64,000 nucleotides of DNA. It comes from Sweltsa coloradensis (Eukaryota > Arthropoda > Insecta > Plecoptera > Chloroperlidae). The stretch covers positions 62,001-126,000 of the forward strand of contig JAMZAV010001710.1 of the NCBI GenBank assembly GCA_024449915.1. Direction: 5' to 3'. Positions 12,828 to 25,500 of this stretch are shown here, one piece after another. The position numbers were made by a program, and so were the translations under genes. The notes under the pieces were generated by a model, which saw nothing but the letters and a program-made list of their open reading frames with translations, was not told the DNA's origin and did no database searches. Each line of letters starts with the position of its first letter. The first letter of the stretch is position 1.

Positions 12828-12960
12828 TACATTTGGGTCGCAGTCCCGAAGTGTAGGACACTAGGAGGATATAGGTTTGAATCCTGCATAAGGCATAGGT
12901 TTTTTGTTGTCCTCTACCCTCATCCATCGCCAATTAATAGATAGGTACAGTAAGCAACAA
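12828..12960 (+). repeat. tRNA-derived SINE-like copy
   Basis: AGGTTTGAATCCTGCATAAG at about 12881 matches the B-box/body junction of the copies at 9925 (minus) and 28190. The A-box region is degenerate. Confidence 0.5.
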
Positions 12961-13371
12961 AAATATTGTTATGTTATGTATTTCGAAATGTAACGTAACG
13001 TTGTAGAAATACATCACTACTATTACTAATATACTGCTAATATAGTGGACTAATATTATAATACGTAAACAAAAGGAATGATCATGCCATCAAGTTTTGG
13101 ATGAAATGATTGTATTACATTCCGATTTGTTCTTATCATTCGCTTTATCAAAGACCAATAAATGATAATTTCGGTTAGATCATGGAGTCAAGAATGATAA
13201 AGGTCCATGCCCAAGATGAGTTCAAATTCTACCGCCAGTCTCTTGTGTTTCCGCTAACACCGTCAGTTCAAGTAGATGGCCACTAGGTAGCACCACTTCT
13301 GTGAAAGTTGTCTTGTTGCCGTCGCTTGACGATGGCTTGACGTCATCAAGCAGCTCACAAAGCTGTGAAAA
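12961..13371 (+). promoter_or_regulatory. SIRT1 proximal promoter / 5' UTR region
   Basis: Spacer between the SINE-like copy and the SIRT1 start codon. The last 150 bp become GC-richer. A perfect cAMP-response element TGACGTCA lies at 13338-13345. An in-frame TGA at 13366-13368 bounds the coding sequence. No TATA box is obvious; the transcription start cannot be located by eye. Confidence 0.5.
13338..13345. promoter_or_regulatory. Perfect CRE (TGACGTCA)
   Basis: Palindromic CREB/ATF consensus 26 bp before the ATG. Mammalian SIRT1 is known to be CREB-responsive. Whether this copy is bound, or lies upstream or within the 5' UTR, is inference. Confidence 0.5.
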
Positions 13372-13516
13372 ATGGCGTTTTCCGAAGGACAAGAATATTC
13401 TTCTCCTTCGAAGCGGATTAAACTCGACCTGAGTGCACATCTATCAAATTCGAACGTGGAAATTGATATAGGAAGTTTTTCTGCACCTAGGAAGAATATT
13501 CATGAAGTCATTGGAG
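13372..13516 (+). CDS. SIRT1: SIRT1 exon 1 (start; NLS-like)
   Basis: Encodes residues 1-48 plus one base. [18 protein letters not shown] contains a short basic patch compatible with nuclear import. The donor is G|GTAAGA. The preceding in-frame TGA (13366) makes this ATG the first possible start. Much shorter than the Ala/Glu-rich mammalian N-terminus. Confidence 0.88.
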
Positions 13517-16500
13517 GTAAGATTTGACAAAATATGTTCGTTTCTAGTTGCAACTTTTTGGTCTCAAACATGGCGGAATTCGAGGCAGATGTTCCCTTCC
13601 GCATCGACTTCATTTTGTGGGCGTGTCCGCCATGACAGTATTAAACGCGCTAATACCTGATGCCAATAATATTTATTTTATTTTTACATTATTCTAGGTT
13701 TGCATCGTTGTATTAGAGAATTGTTTTCACAAATGCATTTTTATAGTTAAATTTACTTTTATTGCTCCAGGTAGCTCATAATTATTTCAAGTTCATTGAC
13801 ATTTTGACAGCTATGAACTGTCACTTCCATGTGTCATTAAAAAATACCAAAACAAATTGGCTTTGGGTACCAGGTCCTAGGCCTACGCCTACATTGTACG
13901 CAGTATCCTTATGAAAAATTAATTTTGTAGATCTTGAATCTTTTGTTATTTCAACCCTCGGAGCCTTGGCCTTGCCACTAAAATAGTTAATAACATAGGG
14001 TTAGGTTCAGTCCCCTAGGTCCCTACGCCTAGGCCTAGGCCTAGCCATATTGTGTAAAACACTCTTACCTAGATGTAGCCTAGGCTTAAGCTAAATTAGT
14101 AGGCTTATCAATATCTACCTTGACATTAAGTCTCCCATTTATTAATTTTGTGTGGGAAGGCATTGATAGCCTAAAGGCCGATGCACAATTGCCCGGTAAC
14201 GAGAACGGGAACGAGAACGAAAACGGGAAGACGCTAACGTTAAGGGCTTCGATGCACAATAGCCCGTGAAGCAAGCCGACGGGAACAAATCAAATAATAA
14301 GTGTGTTAATTATATTTTGTTGTTTTGTTATTCCGCTCATGTTTATTCAATTTATTTCGCATATTACTCGCGTATAAACCATCAATCAGTTGATAAAATA
14401 GTTTTAGGACGTGCACATCTTGATTCCGATTGGTTCCGGTAACGTACGGAACGGGAACGTTACGGAAAGTTAAAACTTGGTGATGTTCCCGTTGTCGTTG
14501 CCGGGATACGGGAACGACCGGCAACGGGAAGCTTTATTGTGCATCGTGTCGTAAGTTAACGTGTGATTCAACTTTCTTCCCGTTCTCGTTGTCGTTCTCG
14601 TTGTCGTTACCGGGCAATTGTGCATCGGCCTTTAGGCCTAGGACTAGGCGCATTTTGCGTGAGTCAAATATAATAATGGAAGTGGTTATTTAACCGTGGC
14701 TACGGGAAAATTACGATTCTCAATTCGTCCGTAGCATGAACGAAGATCAGCGGAAATAATCCAAGGTATCCGAATCGTCCGCGGGATACCACCTAACTAG
14801 GCCAATAGTTTCAAATATCACAGTGCATTGTGGCAGAGTGGTAGCGCGTCCGAATTCTATGCGAGAGGTCGGCGGTTCAAATTTTCGTTTGGTCGTTTTT
14901 TTTTTACCATTCTATTTGGGTCCATGTTTTTTCTGCAAATGATTTCACCACATTCGGCCCCGTCGCAAACACAATTCTAGATGATAAAAGCGTTTAAAAA
15001 GTGCTGCGCCGCGCTAGTTCTAGGATACAATCGATAAGAGCGCACCCGAAATCCTTTCCGTTAAAAACGAGTTAAGATTTAAAATAGCAACGTTAAAGGT
15101 TTGGTAAGTAGAGTATTTTATTGAAAAGGTTGGTAGGCCTACTAAGTAATGTCATAATAAACATGGCGCGCCGGCAACAGTGAAATGGTAGTGTTTGTGT
15201 TCAATCTTTATTAATTATAACATAGGCCTAATTCGTATATTTTCAGATGGTTATTATTGAATTAACGTAATTTACTTTCCGTTCCTACGGTTAAATTAGC
15301 AGGCCTAATTTTGCCGTATCCACAGTTCGAGTACCTTCGGTGATTTCCGCCGATGTTCGTTCATGCTACGGACGAATTGAGAAACGTAATTTTCCCGTAG
15401 CTACGGTCGAATAGCCTCAGCGTATAATAATATGGTGATTCTAACCTCAACTTTGCCTAGTGCCTATATATTAGGGTTACCAACTTGGGTCAACTAGAAT
15501 TCCGGACAAAGCCCAATTTTAGGGGCACACAAGGGGTCTGGGCGAAATTTTTTGACCTTTTAACCTTCAAACAGCCATACGTATTTAAGATCAATGATTG
15601 TATACGTTGGATGTCGGCAACTACATAATTATAAATGATAATAACAAGCTTACAATTAATCTGCATTGTTTAATTATACGTAAAAAACATTTGAAAGATA
15701 AAAGAGTTAAATTTAAAAAGAAACAGTTTAACGTTCTTGTAATAAGTTATATTTTGTTAACAAACATTACAAATTAAGATTTTAATAAATGCCGTAGGTA
15801 TTTACTAGGTAACTTTACTGAAAAGTTTGTGCCTCAGCATAGTAGTGGTGCCAATAATAGCGGCGCCGCCGGGGCAACAATACAAAGGGTTAGGGTTGGG
15901 TCAGCATCTTGAGACGATACGAAATAGGCCTAATGAAAACAATGTTTATTCAAATTAAAACTAACTGTTACCACTTTAGGTAAATAAGCAGCCTAATTTG
16001 CAATACTCTAAATTCATGAGTACATATGATTTTTCACAAATTCGTCATGCTACGGAATTGAGGCAATTTCCGTCTTCGGTCAAAGCTCATCTAAAATAGG
16101 TGTCCGGAAACCTGGACGTTGCAAGGCCTATATATAGGCCTATGTCAATAGCCCTACTGCCCTTGCTGATGGAACCTAGGCATAGTAGAGCCTTCGTAGT
16201 AGGCTAGTCTAGGTCCTTCTTTACTTTATTTTTGTACACTTCTGTCGCTGATTACGTAGGCTAGGGTACGGATAAAGTTGCTACAATAATGCATAATGAA
16301 TGACCTAATGGTTGGCATGCCCTTTAATCTTTAACCAAATTCATGGCTCATTTAAACTCATGGCTGCTGACGAGATCGAGACCATTTTATGGCGCCCATA
16401 TCTAAGGTACCCACCTGAAACAAAGATTAAACTTGGCTTTAGATTGTGTTGATGACTGAATGGCAGAATGTTTTTTATTTTAATAATTTATTTAGACACT

Positions 16501-19500
16501 AAATCAAGTGCACTTTTACTTCATTTGGAGCTACAAATACAAGAGTTGTGGACACTGATAATATTGTTGATTGAAATAAGATAATATATTAAAAATCTTA
16601 TTTAAATTGGAAAGTTGATCTAGGCTTATTGGCCTAAATCAGGGGTCGGCAACCTGCGGCTCCTGGGTGGGTCTAGCCTGGCTCCATAGTTTTGTTTAGA
16701 AAAGTATCTAAATCCAAAGTCAACTTAAGTCAACCTGTGCAGCTGTCAACATGAGCGACGTAAAGAAACGCGAAATATCCTATGAAAATCGTTCAACAGT
16801 GATTGGACTAATTCTGGATTGATTATTGGTTGTAAAATGTAGACCTAGTGGTTTTCCACTTTGTGTAAAATATGTGAAGTTTACTTTCAATAAAAAAGTA
16901 ACATTGAGTGACATTTTTTGAGGAGTCATAGAACATGTTCATGATGACATCATGTCATCATGTTCATGTCATGTTACGTAAAAATGCATAGTAATATGTA
17001 TCTTGTTTTTAATTGGGTCTAATTATCTACATGAATTTTTATCTATGACAATACCAATAAATATCATATAGGCCTATCAATTTTCTCATTAGGCCTAAAT
17101 AAATATACTGTGCTGAACGGCAGAAGCCACGACTGTGCAGGTTCTACCTGTTCGTACGTACACGTGTTATAAAGCATAATTGTATTAACATTAACCAGGT
17201 TTAAAGTTTAAACTATCCACATAGGCTACAGACCACATTTTCAAATTATTGTATCAAAAATTCAACCACAAAATTAATATTGCTTGAACAGCTCACTACA
17301 CATAAAAATAAAAATTATTATCAATTCATAGCAATTGTCTTAAAAGTTTGCCCCAACTGGGGTTCGAACCCAGAACCTCTGGCTTAACGTGCCATCTCTA
17401 CCAATTGAGCTACCCGCTACCGGGACAACAGAACAAACCTTTACTAAACTGCTATTTCTTCACAATTACCAACATTTAAACAAAAATCACACACCCTGCT
17501 GGATGGTAGATTTGCATTGATAAATATTGTGTTTTCAGGAACCTATTCTGTCACAGCTGAAGTCCTTAATAACAGTGACTCTGGATTCAACGAAGTTTAT
17601 GCACCTACCAGTGTAGAAAATGAACCAAGCACATCAACCATGAACGGGCCAGTTGAATGCAGCTTCAAAATCAACGATGAGTCGTAAGTTTTGTGTAGGC
17701 CTAGTTTGATCGAGTTTGGATGTCAATACAGTAAAATATTTCTGTTAGGCCTTGCCCTATTTTTTTTTATTACCGGTACTGGTAACTAAAAATAAAAGGA
17801 GCTGTCAAAAATGTTATAAGCATAATATAGACCTATTGTCCGTGACCACTATCGTGGTAGATGTTATTTTACCTATATTATCTTAGAGGTAGTGATTTGC
17901 ATGATAATTAATATTCAAAGGCTATCATTTGATAATCGATATTCAGTAACATGTCGATAATTGATATCAATACATGTACGGTAATGAAATGTTATTGAAT
18001 TGGGTGCTTTTGAAAATTCTTGACCATAATAATTCATCTGGTCATTTGTGTTGTTGTTGTTGTTGTCCGTGCTGACACGGACCGTCGTGTTTTGAGTGAA
18101 CGATAATACTGTAATTCAACATTTTTCAATCGCCGAGGGTCAAGTTTGAGAGTCAATCTTGATCACTCTCGTCAGCCTCTATGTACTATCTAAACTAATC
18201 CAAGTAGACTAAGTTTGGGTACTTCTTCGGTTGGTATGGACCGGTTTTTTAACACTGTTTTTTTTTTTCAATAAAAACACTGAAAAACAACTACTGGTAA
18301 GTAGTTTTGTAACGAAAAGGATTTCGGGTGCGCTCTTATTGATTATATCCTAGAACTAGCGCGGCGCAGGGTAACCAGCTGAAAGGTCGGCTAACCTAAC
18401 GCAAGTAGTTTTGTGAAACTGGTCCATACCAACCGAAGAAGTTCCAAATTTTGTAGTAGGTAGTTTGTTTTTAAGTAGGCCTAAGTTTGTGTGTAGGGGC
18501 CTACTGTTGGAGTATAATTATTATTATAATGGAAAATATTGTTCAATATTCTCAATCCAATTAAAATTTAAAATAGCTCTATGTTGGTTTTTGGAGCCAA
18601 AAGTATTTGGGCTCAGTGGATTACTTTGGATTTTAACACGGAGTGAAATTAATGTCGACTGAGTCTTGCTGTGCAAAACGGAAGTGAGGTTTTATTATGG
18701 AACAGTGCATACCGGTACAGGATAGAGTTGCTTACAAGGCAGTGAGTTGAAACTTGATAGAGGGTCTATCAAGTGGCGGTAGATTATGAAAATAAAAACT
18801 ATTCCAATTCCCAACACTCTAAACTTGAATAAAACAATAAAATAGGCTACAATTTATACCAACATTATTGATCAAGACGATAATGCAGTGTTGCAGTCAC
18901 CCTTTTGATGTATTTTACGTTGTGTAGGCATCCCTTATATTATTATAGACCTACTATGGCCCTGATGTCTCTGACATCTGGATCGTGGCTGCGGCCTACT
19001 GGTACTAAAAATATGCCAACTTCACACAATAACAAAACTCACTAGGCAACTAACTTAACCAAATCTGTCTATGTATTAATTTAAAAATATTTTCTAGACT
19101 CGGGCCCACCTAGAGGCCTAGGCTACCGGTACTGTGTTTAATTAATACCGTCCTAGTCTTACTCGCCAAAGAATTCTAGGTCTATTACCGAAACAATTAC
19201 CGGTACCTACCTACATCATATTCATTCATACGTAAGCCTACCTAGTTAAAATAGTTTTAATTATCTTTCAGACCGAATGCTGGTGAGATTAAAGACGACG
19301 AAAGAGACGAAGTTTCATCTACCGTCAGTAACCTGTCGGATCTGAGCGGACTCTCTGATCTCAGTGGCCAAGATTGGAAACCAACAGCGGGTGAGTCTCG
19401 TTGTTCATTTTCTCTTCTAAATATTGTTTCTTAGGCCCTATTGTTTTAAAAGTTTCCTAAAGTTGTTTTTTATTCAACGAGTAACTTGTTAGTATATTTT

Positions 19501-22500
19501 ATGTAAATCATTGCCAGAAATTAAAAAATCCATCTCGGCGGGGTATCGAACCCCAGTCTTCCGATTGCCGGTCGAGTGCTTTACCCCTAAGCTACCGAGA
19601 TGATTAACTTCATAACATCTGGATTGTTGGTGCATTGTAGATCTGAATAGATTGGAACAGTACTGCAACGATTCTGCTGCCTTTGAACTGACCATCCATA
19701 CACGATTTATAAGTTGTGTTTGTCCGCAGGCCCAATGAGTTGGGTACAGAAGCAAATGCTCCTCGGTGCAAACCCCCGCACGCTGTTGTCTCAGCTCTTG
19801 GGCGACAGTACTGCAATACCGCCGCACGTTGACAATCTCACCCTCTGGAAGTTCATCGTCAACATTGTCAGCGAGCCGCCGAGACGGGAGAAGCTGCGAG
19901 ACGTCAACACCCTCGCCGACGTCGTCGGGCTCATGCGTCAGGCTAGGAAGATCATTGTGCTGACGGGAGCTGGGGTGAGTTGAAAGTTCTATAATTTTTA
20001 CCATTTTTTAGAGATAGTGTAAGTGTAAGATTATATATAGCATTTTCAAGTGTCATTTTATAGTGTTTTGTAGCATCTATTTTTTGGTCACTTTCAAAAT
20101 CTTGTGTAGCCTATTTTTATTTAAAAATTTTGTCACCAAGGTTGAATTAATATCATCTGAATAAAAATGTGAATAAACCAATTATAAATAGGCCTAGCGC
20201 TACTAGGCCTATGTAAAATAAAATAGGACTGGAAAACCTGTTTTAATTGAAAAAAATAGCACTTTGTAGAATCTAGACCTATTCACAAAACGCTTATTTT
20301 TGCATATCTCGATTCATTATCATCATTATCCATCACTGTTGCCTGTAGTTCAATATTTTCAATCGGTAATGCATTCAACAATTCTATTACTGATAATTTT
20401 TATTTTATTGTTGTTTATCCCTATCTCCGTAAGGTCACAAGTCATAACATTGTTTAATTTTTTTCAAGGTCTCCGTATCGTGCGGCATACCGGATTTCCG
20501 CAGTCGTGGCGGGATCTACTCCCGTCTGGCTCTGGACTTCCCGGATCTTCCAGACCCACAGTCCATGTTTGACATTCAGTACTTCAGGCAGGACCCCCGG
20601 CCGTTCTTCAAGTTTGCACGGGAAATCTATCCCGGACAGTTCACACCTTCGCCCTGTCACAGGTGAGTGTCTTACTTGAAGAGTTGATGCTGTTCTGGAT
20701 GTTTTGTCTAACTTCTCATTTAACTCTTCATCACAACACAATTACAGTCACACGACACAATCATGTAGGCCTATCTTATTATCCAATGTAACTTTATGTT
20801 ATATATGTTGAATATGACTGACAACGTCAATTATGCTAACAGCAAAATGAGGGTGAAAAATTTGGTTGACATAACATCGTCAACAACATCACTATCAGTT
20901 TTTAAAAGTTTTACACTTAGGCTAATAGACTAATAGGCCTAGTTAATTCCCGTTCTCTTCATAGGCCTATAATATTTCCCATGTAATAAAAGTGCCTATT
21001 ATCGTAATGTCCCGTGTTTGTTATCTAGGCTTAAAATGTTGGTGAAAAATTTCCATGGGAAAATATCTAGGCCCTATGGCTATACTTTAGGCATTGACTC
21101 TTCTTATTTTTGTCAATGTCTGTGTCCTTGTTGTCAATATTGTATTGAACAGTGTTAAAGCCTGTGCAGTTTTCTTTTTCAATGTAGACCTAGCTACATT
21201 ATATAAGTTCAAAGTTTTCCAATTTTTCGTTAGAGTTTAGACCGAATAAAATCATAATCAATTTATTTTGTACATTAGAATTTTTTTAATAGTTTCATGC
21301 TGCACTATAATGTATAGGGCTCCTAGACAATAAAGACATTTATCTATCTGTCTACTTAACAATGACAATGTGGTGGTACCTACTAAATAAATTAATATTA
21401 GGGATGTGCGAGTCCTGATTTTTGAATTCGAGTCGAGTCGGAGTCCTAAAAATTACTCGATTTCGAGTCCAATTCAAATCCGTGTCTTAAGGCTGTTCCA
21501 GACGCTGGGTTAAAGTTCCCCAAAAGTATTTATTTCGTCGTAATTATGTTTATATGTGGATATGGTGACATAAAAGTCAAATTTTGAATTTTTTAAAATA
21601 AAATTGAAGGTGTCCCGGTAGTTAAAAGTACTCCATGTTTCTACTGTTTCAATAAAAAAACTACTAGTTTAAACCGGACACAATTTGGCGTGCCTTTAGA
21701 ATGAAGTTCATGATGTCTTATAGTTGCCGATATGTATTTTTACATAGATTTTAACTGTGAATTTTCTCGGTACGCTACATATGTCTATAATTTTGTCAGA
21801 TTTTAATCTGTCATTTCTACCAAAGCCATATTCCTAATAAGTGGTAGTGAAAAGTGATAACGAAATTCGCGATTTTTGGTAAATGTCCTTTTTTTGCAAA
21901 ATGTATATTGTCGACGAATTCATCTTATGATGAAAAACACATTTTGAAACGCGAATTCGCAAATTTGTGTTATAGCGCCAAACGAACGGATTACATCACT
22001 GTCAAAACGCTGAATTAAATTCGTCGAAATTTGGACCTTTTAGTGTGCAAAAAGTAAAGTTATGTGAAGGTTCCGGTCAATTTGTGAGGTGCGTCCAGAC
22101 GTAGTTACGCGAGCGTAGGCGGTACCGTTACTCACGGTTTCACGAATATACTCCAAAATAACGGCTATCAGGCTTCCGTGAAATGTATCCAAAATGCAGT
22201 GCTTTACAATATTTTTTTTAGTGATTGTTTTATTTTAGTGACCGTTTGAAATTTTTGACAATCGATTTAAAACGGAAATTTCTGGTCGTAGTTTTAACGA
22301 AATTTGGGTTTTTATATCACCATTTCTCATTACCTCTACTAATAAGTGCTGTGCATAAGACATTGTGGCAAAACTGCACTTTCCAATGAGCTATTGCACT
22401 TTAAAATCGGTTAATTTCAACGTGTAATGGTAATTTCGAGTGTATTGCGAAAGCTCCCGTTTTGGCCGAAAAATTCTTCTCGGCGAGCTCGGAACACGGC

Positions 22501-25500
22501 AGACCAGTGCTGCTCCTCGCGACTTCCGAGCGGTGGAGTTCCATCGTACTACGACCTCTCACACACAAACAAAACACAAACACTGGACATTACTGCCGTC
22601 GCAAGCAAGGATCTCGTCTTGAAGGTCATATTGCCTTGTGAAGTACGCCGCAGTCACAGACTGACGTGCTTTCGTATTATCTGTGCATGCAGTCAATTCA
22701 CATTTGAAAACGTGTAGTAAGTAGTAACGTTGTTATTATTTTATTGAATGAAATATAGGTCAGACCAATAAACGAAACTCTTGGGGTAAACCGGAACGTC
22801 TCATTCTCGTCACTTATCCATATAGACGACTATATTTGATGATCAAATGAGCTCCCTAATTGAAACAGTGAGCATTGTCTATTGAAAGTGTACGTTGGAC
22901 AATTGGGCATGACCAGTCAAGCACCCCTCTATTCCGCATTTACAAGAACACTTCCAATTTACACTACTTGCTTGTAAGTTGACACATATAATAAAACATT
23001 TATCAATGTTTGGGAGAAGGGATTTTGATAAAACACTGCCCTGAATTTGAATTGACTAGAAGCCGATCTCGACTAGAAAGAAAAAAACAATCGCTGTGTT
23101 ATTGAAGTTGAAGCCCTCTATTCAATTCAGCAATTCTTTACAGTGTGACACATTCTTTGCTAGGAAATGAGTGTCGTACTTATAAACTAGGAAGCTTCGC
23201 AAACGCCTTTTTAGGAACGTTGTTGGATGAGCGTAATTGTTTAAAAACCAAAAATGCGTAAAATTGCGATTTTCATGAGAAATAATTTTTCGATTACGCT
23301 CAAATTTCACACGAATATATTAATTCATAAAATTAAGGTTCTATGAAAAAATAATTACAATCCGATAAAGCATGTGGTGTTATAAGAGTCGAAGAAATTT
23401 AAAAAATCGTAAATCTGCGATTTTCATAAGAAATAATTTTTTGATTACGCTCAAATTTCACTCGAATATCTTAATTCATAAAATAAAGGTTCTGTGAAAA
23501 AATCATTACAATCGGATAAAGCATGTAGATGATATAAGTCGAAGAAATTTTAAAAAAATCAAAAAAATCGTAAAATTACGATTTTTTATGAGAAATAATT
23601 TTTCGATTGCGCTCAAAAACCTGGCAGTTCTAAGTTCAAAGATTTCGAAGGCCTCCAGAAAATTATATCGCAATTGGAGTATCGGTTTAGCCGGAATCGT
23701 GTTAACAAACACACAAAAATACAGAAAAAAAGAAAGAAAGAAAAAATAACATTCCGGATTTTATTCTCCAGTGTAACGAAATGGAATCTTCGCTTCGCTC
23801 GCTACGCTCATCCAACAACATACTGTGAACGTGTCTAGTTCTGCACGTAGCCTACATCAGGATTTTCCTGCCCCAGAGAAGAAGTATACATTAACTCACA
23901 CTTACAGAAATTGTTTTATCTTGGAGGCGCGAATAATCTTAGCTGTTATATATTGGATAATGCTTAACGTCTCATATTTATGCAACTTGGCTAATCGAGA
24001 CGAAGGGGTGGACAGGCCTGTGCTGGTCAGAACCAGCCACAAGCGTATATGGGGAGGGCAGGGGTTCCCCCACGTCGTGGTCGTCTCCGTCTGTGTCATC
24101 ATCCGACCGTGTTGTCATTGTCGTCGCCGTCGGGGAGGTTGTCAAAGGGAAGGGGAAAGTTCCCCGACGACGACCCAAAGCTCGCCATTAGTTTCAGGGA
24201 GTAAAAGTCCCCTAATCACGGGCCAAACCACGAGAAGGTTGCGAGTTGGAATTATAAAGCGCCCTAAAACTACTACCAATAATAAGAACAAGAATCTTAC
24301 TATAAACTTCTACAAAGTGTATTTGAAGCGACTTCTATGAACATCAATCAAACATGCGCGTAGGAACGTTTTGATAGTTAGAGGGGGTTGGGGGGGGAAT
24401 CCATCAGCAGGTTTTGAGGGCGGCAGCTGGGGTCTGTGGCCCTTTCGCTGAGTCGAAAAAAAAATTCACCATACTACAGTTATTTCGTCATGTTTTAACT
24501 GCACTCGGACTCTGAAAACGATGTTTTACAGCAACTATCTGCGATCTAAAAACTCGAAAAATGAACGTGAAGTGGCTCACTTTAGTAAATTTCAACCTAA
24601 TTTTTATAGCATAATAACATAACAAGAGGTTTGAGGATTCGTGATCCACCTTTCATTCTTGAGTCCCATTCAAGCCAGGCGCAGAAGACGAAAAACCTTG
24701 GATCGGGTCGATCAAAAGTACGCGAAATTAATCATTATAATATTTTTTTATTAATATTTAGTTTTAACAATGAACATACAACTCTGGATGCAGATCTAGC
24801 TGTTATACTCACACGTTAGTAACAATATCAGTCGATACGTTTCGTGCTAGGTGATAAAAATATAACTTTTATTTGACCGTCTGCCCCCGCGTGTACACCC
24901 AGAACAAATTACGTTAAAGTATACAGAGATATTTAACCGCTGTTTTATTTACTATACCCGCACCTTTACTTCCGTCTAGCATATAGTGTTACCATATTTA
25001 AAAAATAAAACTGGGACATCAGAGTTCTCGTTTCGATTTCGTGGTAAGTAGGTCATACGTAAAATTGCAAATAAATTGATAATCCGTTTTGAGTGTGCTT
25101 GGACTTGCAAAACTACATTTTTGTTTAGATATTTTTAGTCGAAAGTCAGGACCAAAGATGTTAGTATATGGGTCAGGACAAAGTTTTTGAATGCGCATTC
25201 ACGCAAGGACACGAGTGACTGAGTCGACTCCCGGATCTCGCCCTGCGATGAGTCATTCACTACCAATACGTGATGAAGGTCATGGTCCGGTCTGTGTATC
25301 CAGCCTGCATCCACCCTACACCCTACTACTCTAATACAACTGCAATTAAATATAATAGTTTTTATACGCTTGTTTTTCACACCTCGGTACATATTATACT
25401 GGAACAGGAAAACGCAATGCTTTTAGGACTCAAGCAATAAATGTATGTGCTTATATAATACTAGGAAAACGCTAAAGTCCCGCCGCGTTGATGGATGAGC

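Larger units (their letters stand above)
13517..17538 (+). other. SIRT1 intron 1 (4.0 kb)
   Basis: Contains three transposon-like blocks (14166-14640, 14687-15414, 15472-16127), a tRNA-like stretch at 14826-14898, a hAT-like left end at 16640, a further tRNA-like stretch on the minus strand at 17346-17427, and AGGCCT-rich tracts at 13877-14045. Confidence 0.8.

Noticed and set aside
16640..17092. Possible hAT element starting CAGGGGTCGGCAACCTGCGG
   Set aside because: The left end is typical, but no matching right terminus was found; gcctaaat at both sides is part of the common AGGCCTAAAT word and not reliable as a duplication.
17346..17427. Functional tRNA gene on the minus strand
   Set aside because: T arm is perfect but acceptor halves do not pair and base 33 is not T.
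19489..20004. 171-residue minus-strand frame across SIRT1 exon 4
   Set aside because: Shadow of the exon 4 coding sequence plus the tRNA-like stretch.
20454..20741. Minus-strand frame across SIRT1 exon 5
   Set aside because: Shadow of the strongly conserved + strand exon.
22080..22720. GC-richer segment with several open frames resembling an exon cluster
   Set aside because: Frames overlap on both strands, no recognisable product, and the segment lies inside the large hAT element.
23825..24340. 171-residue open frame in SIRT1 intron 5
   Set aside because: It starts at the edge of a GGATGAGCG element, has low-complexity composition and overlapping open frames on the other strand; no motif recognised.
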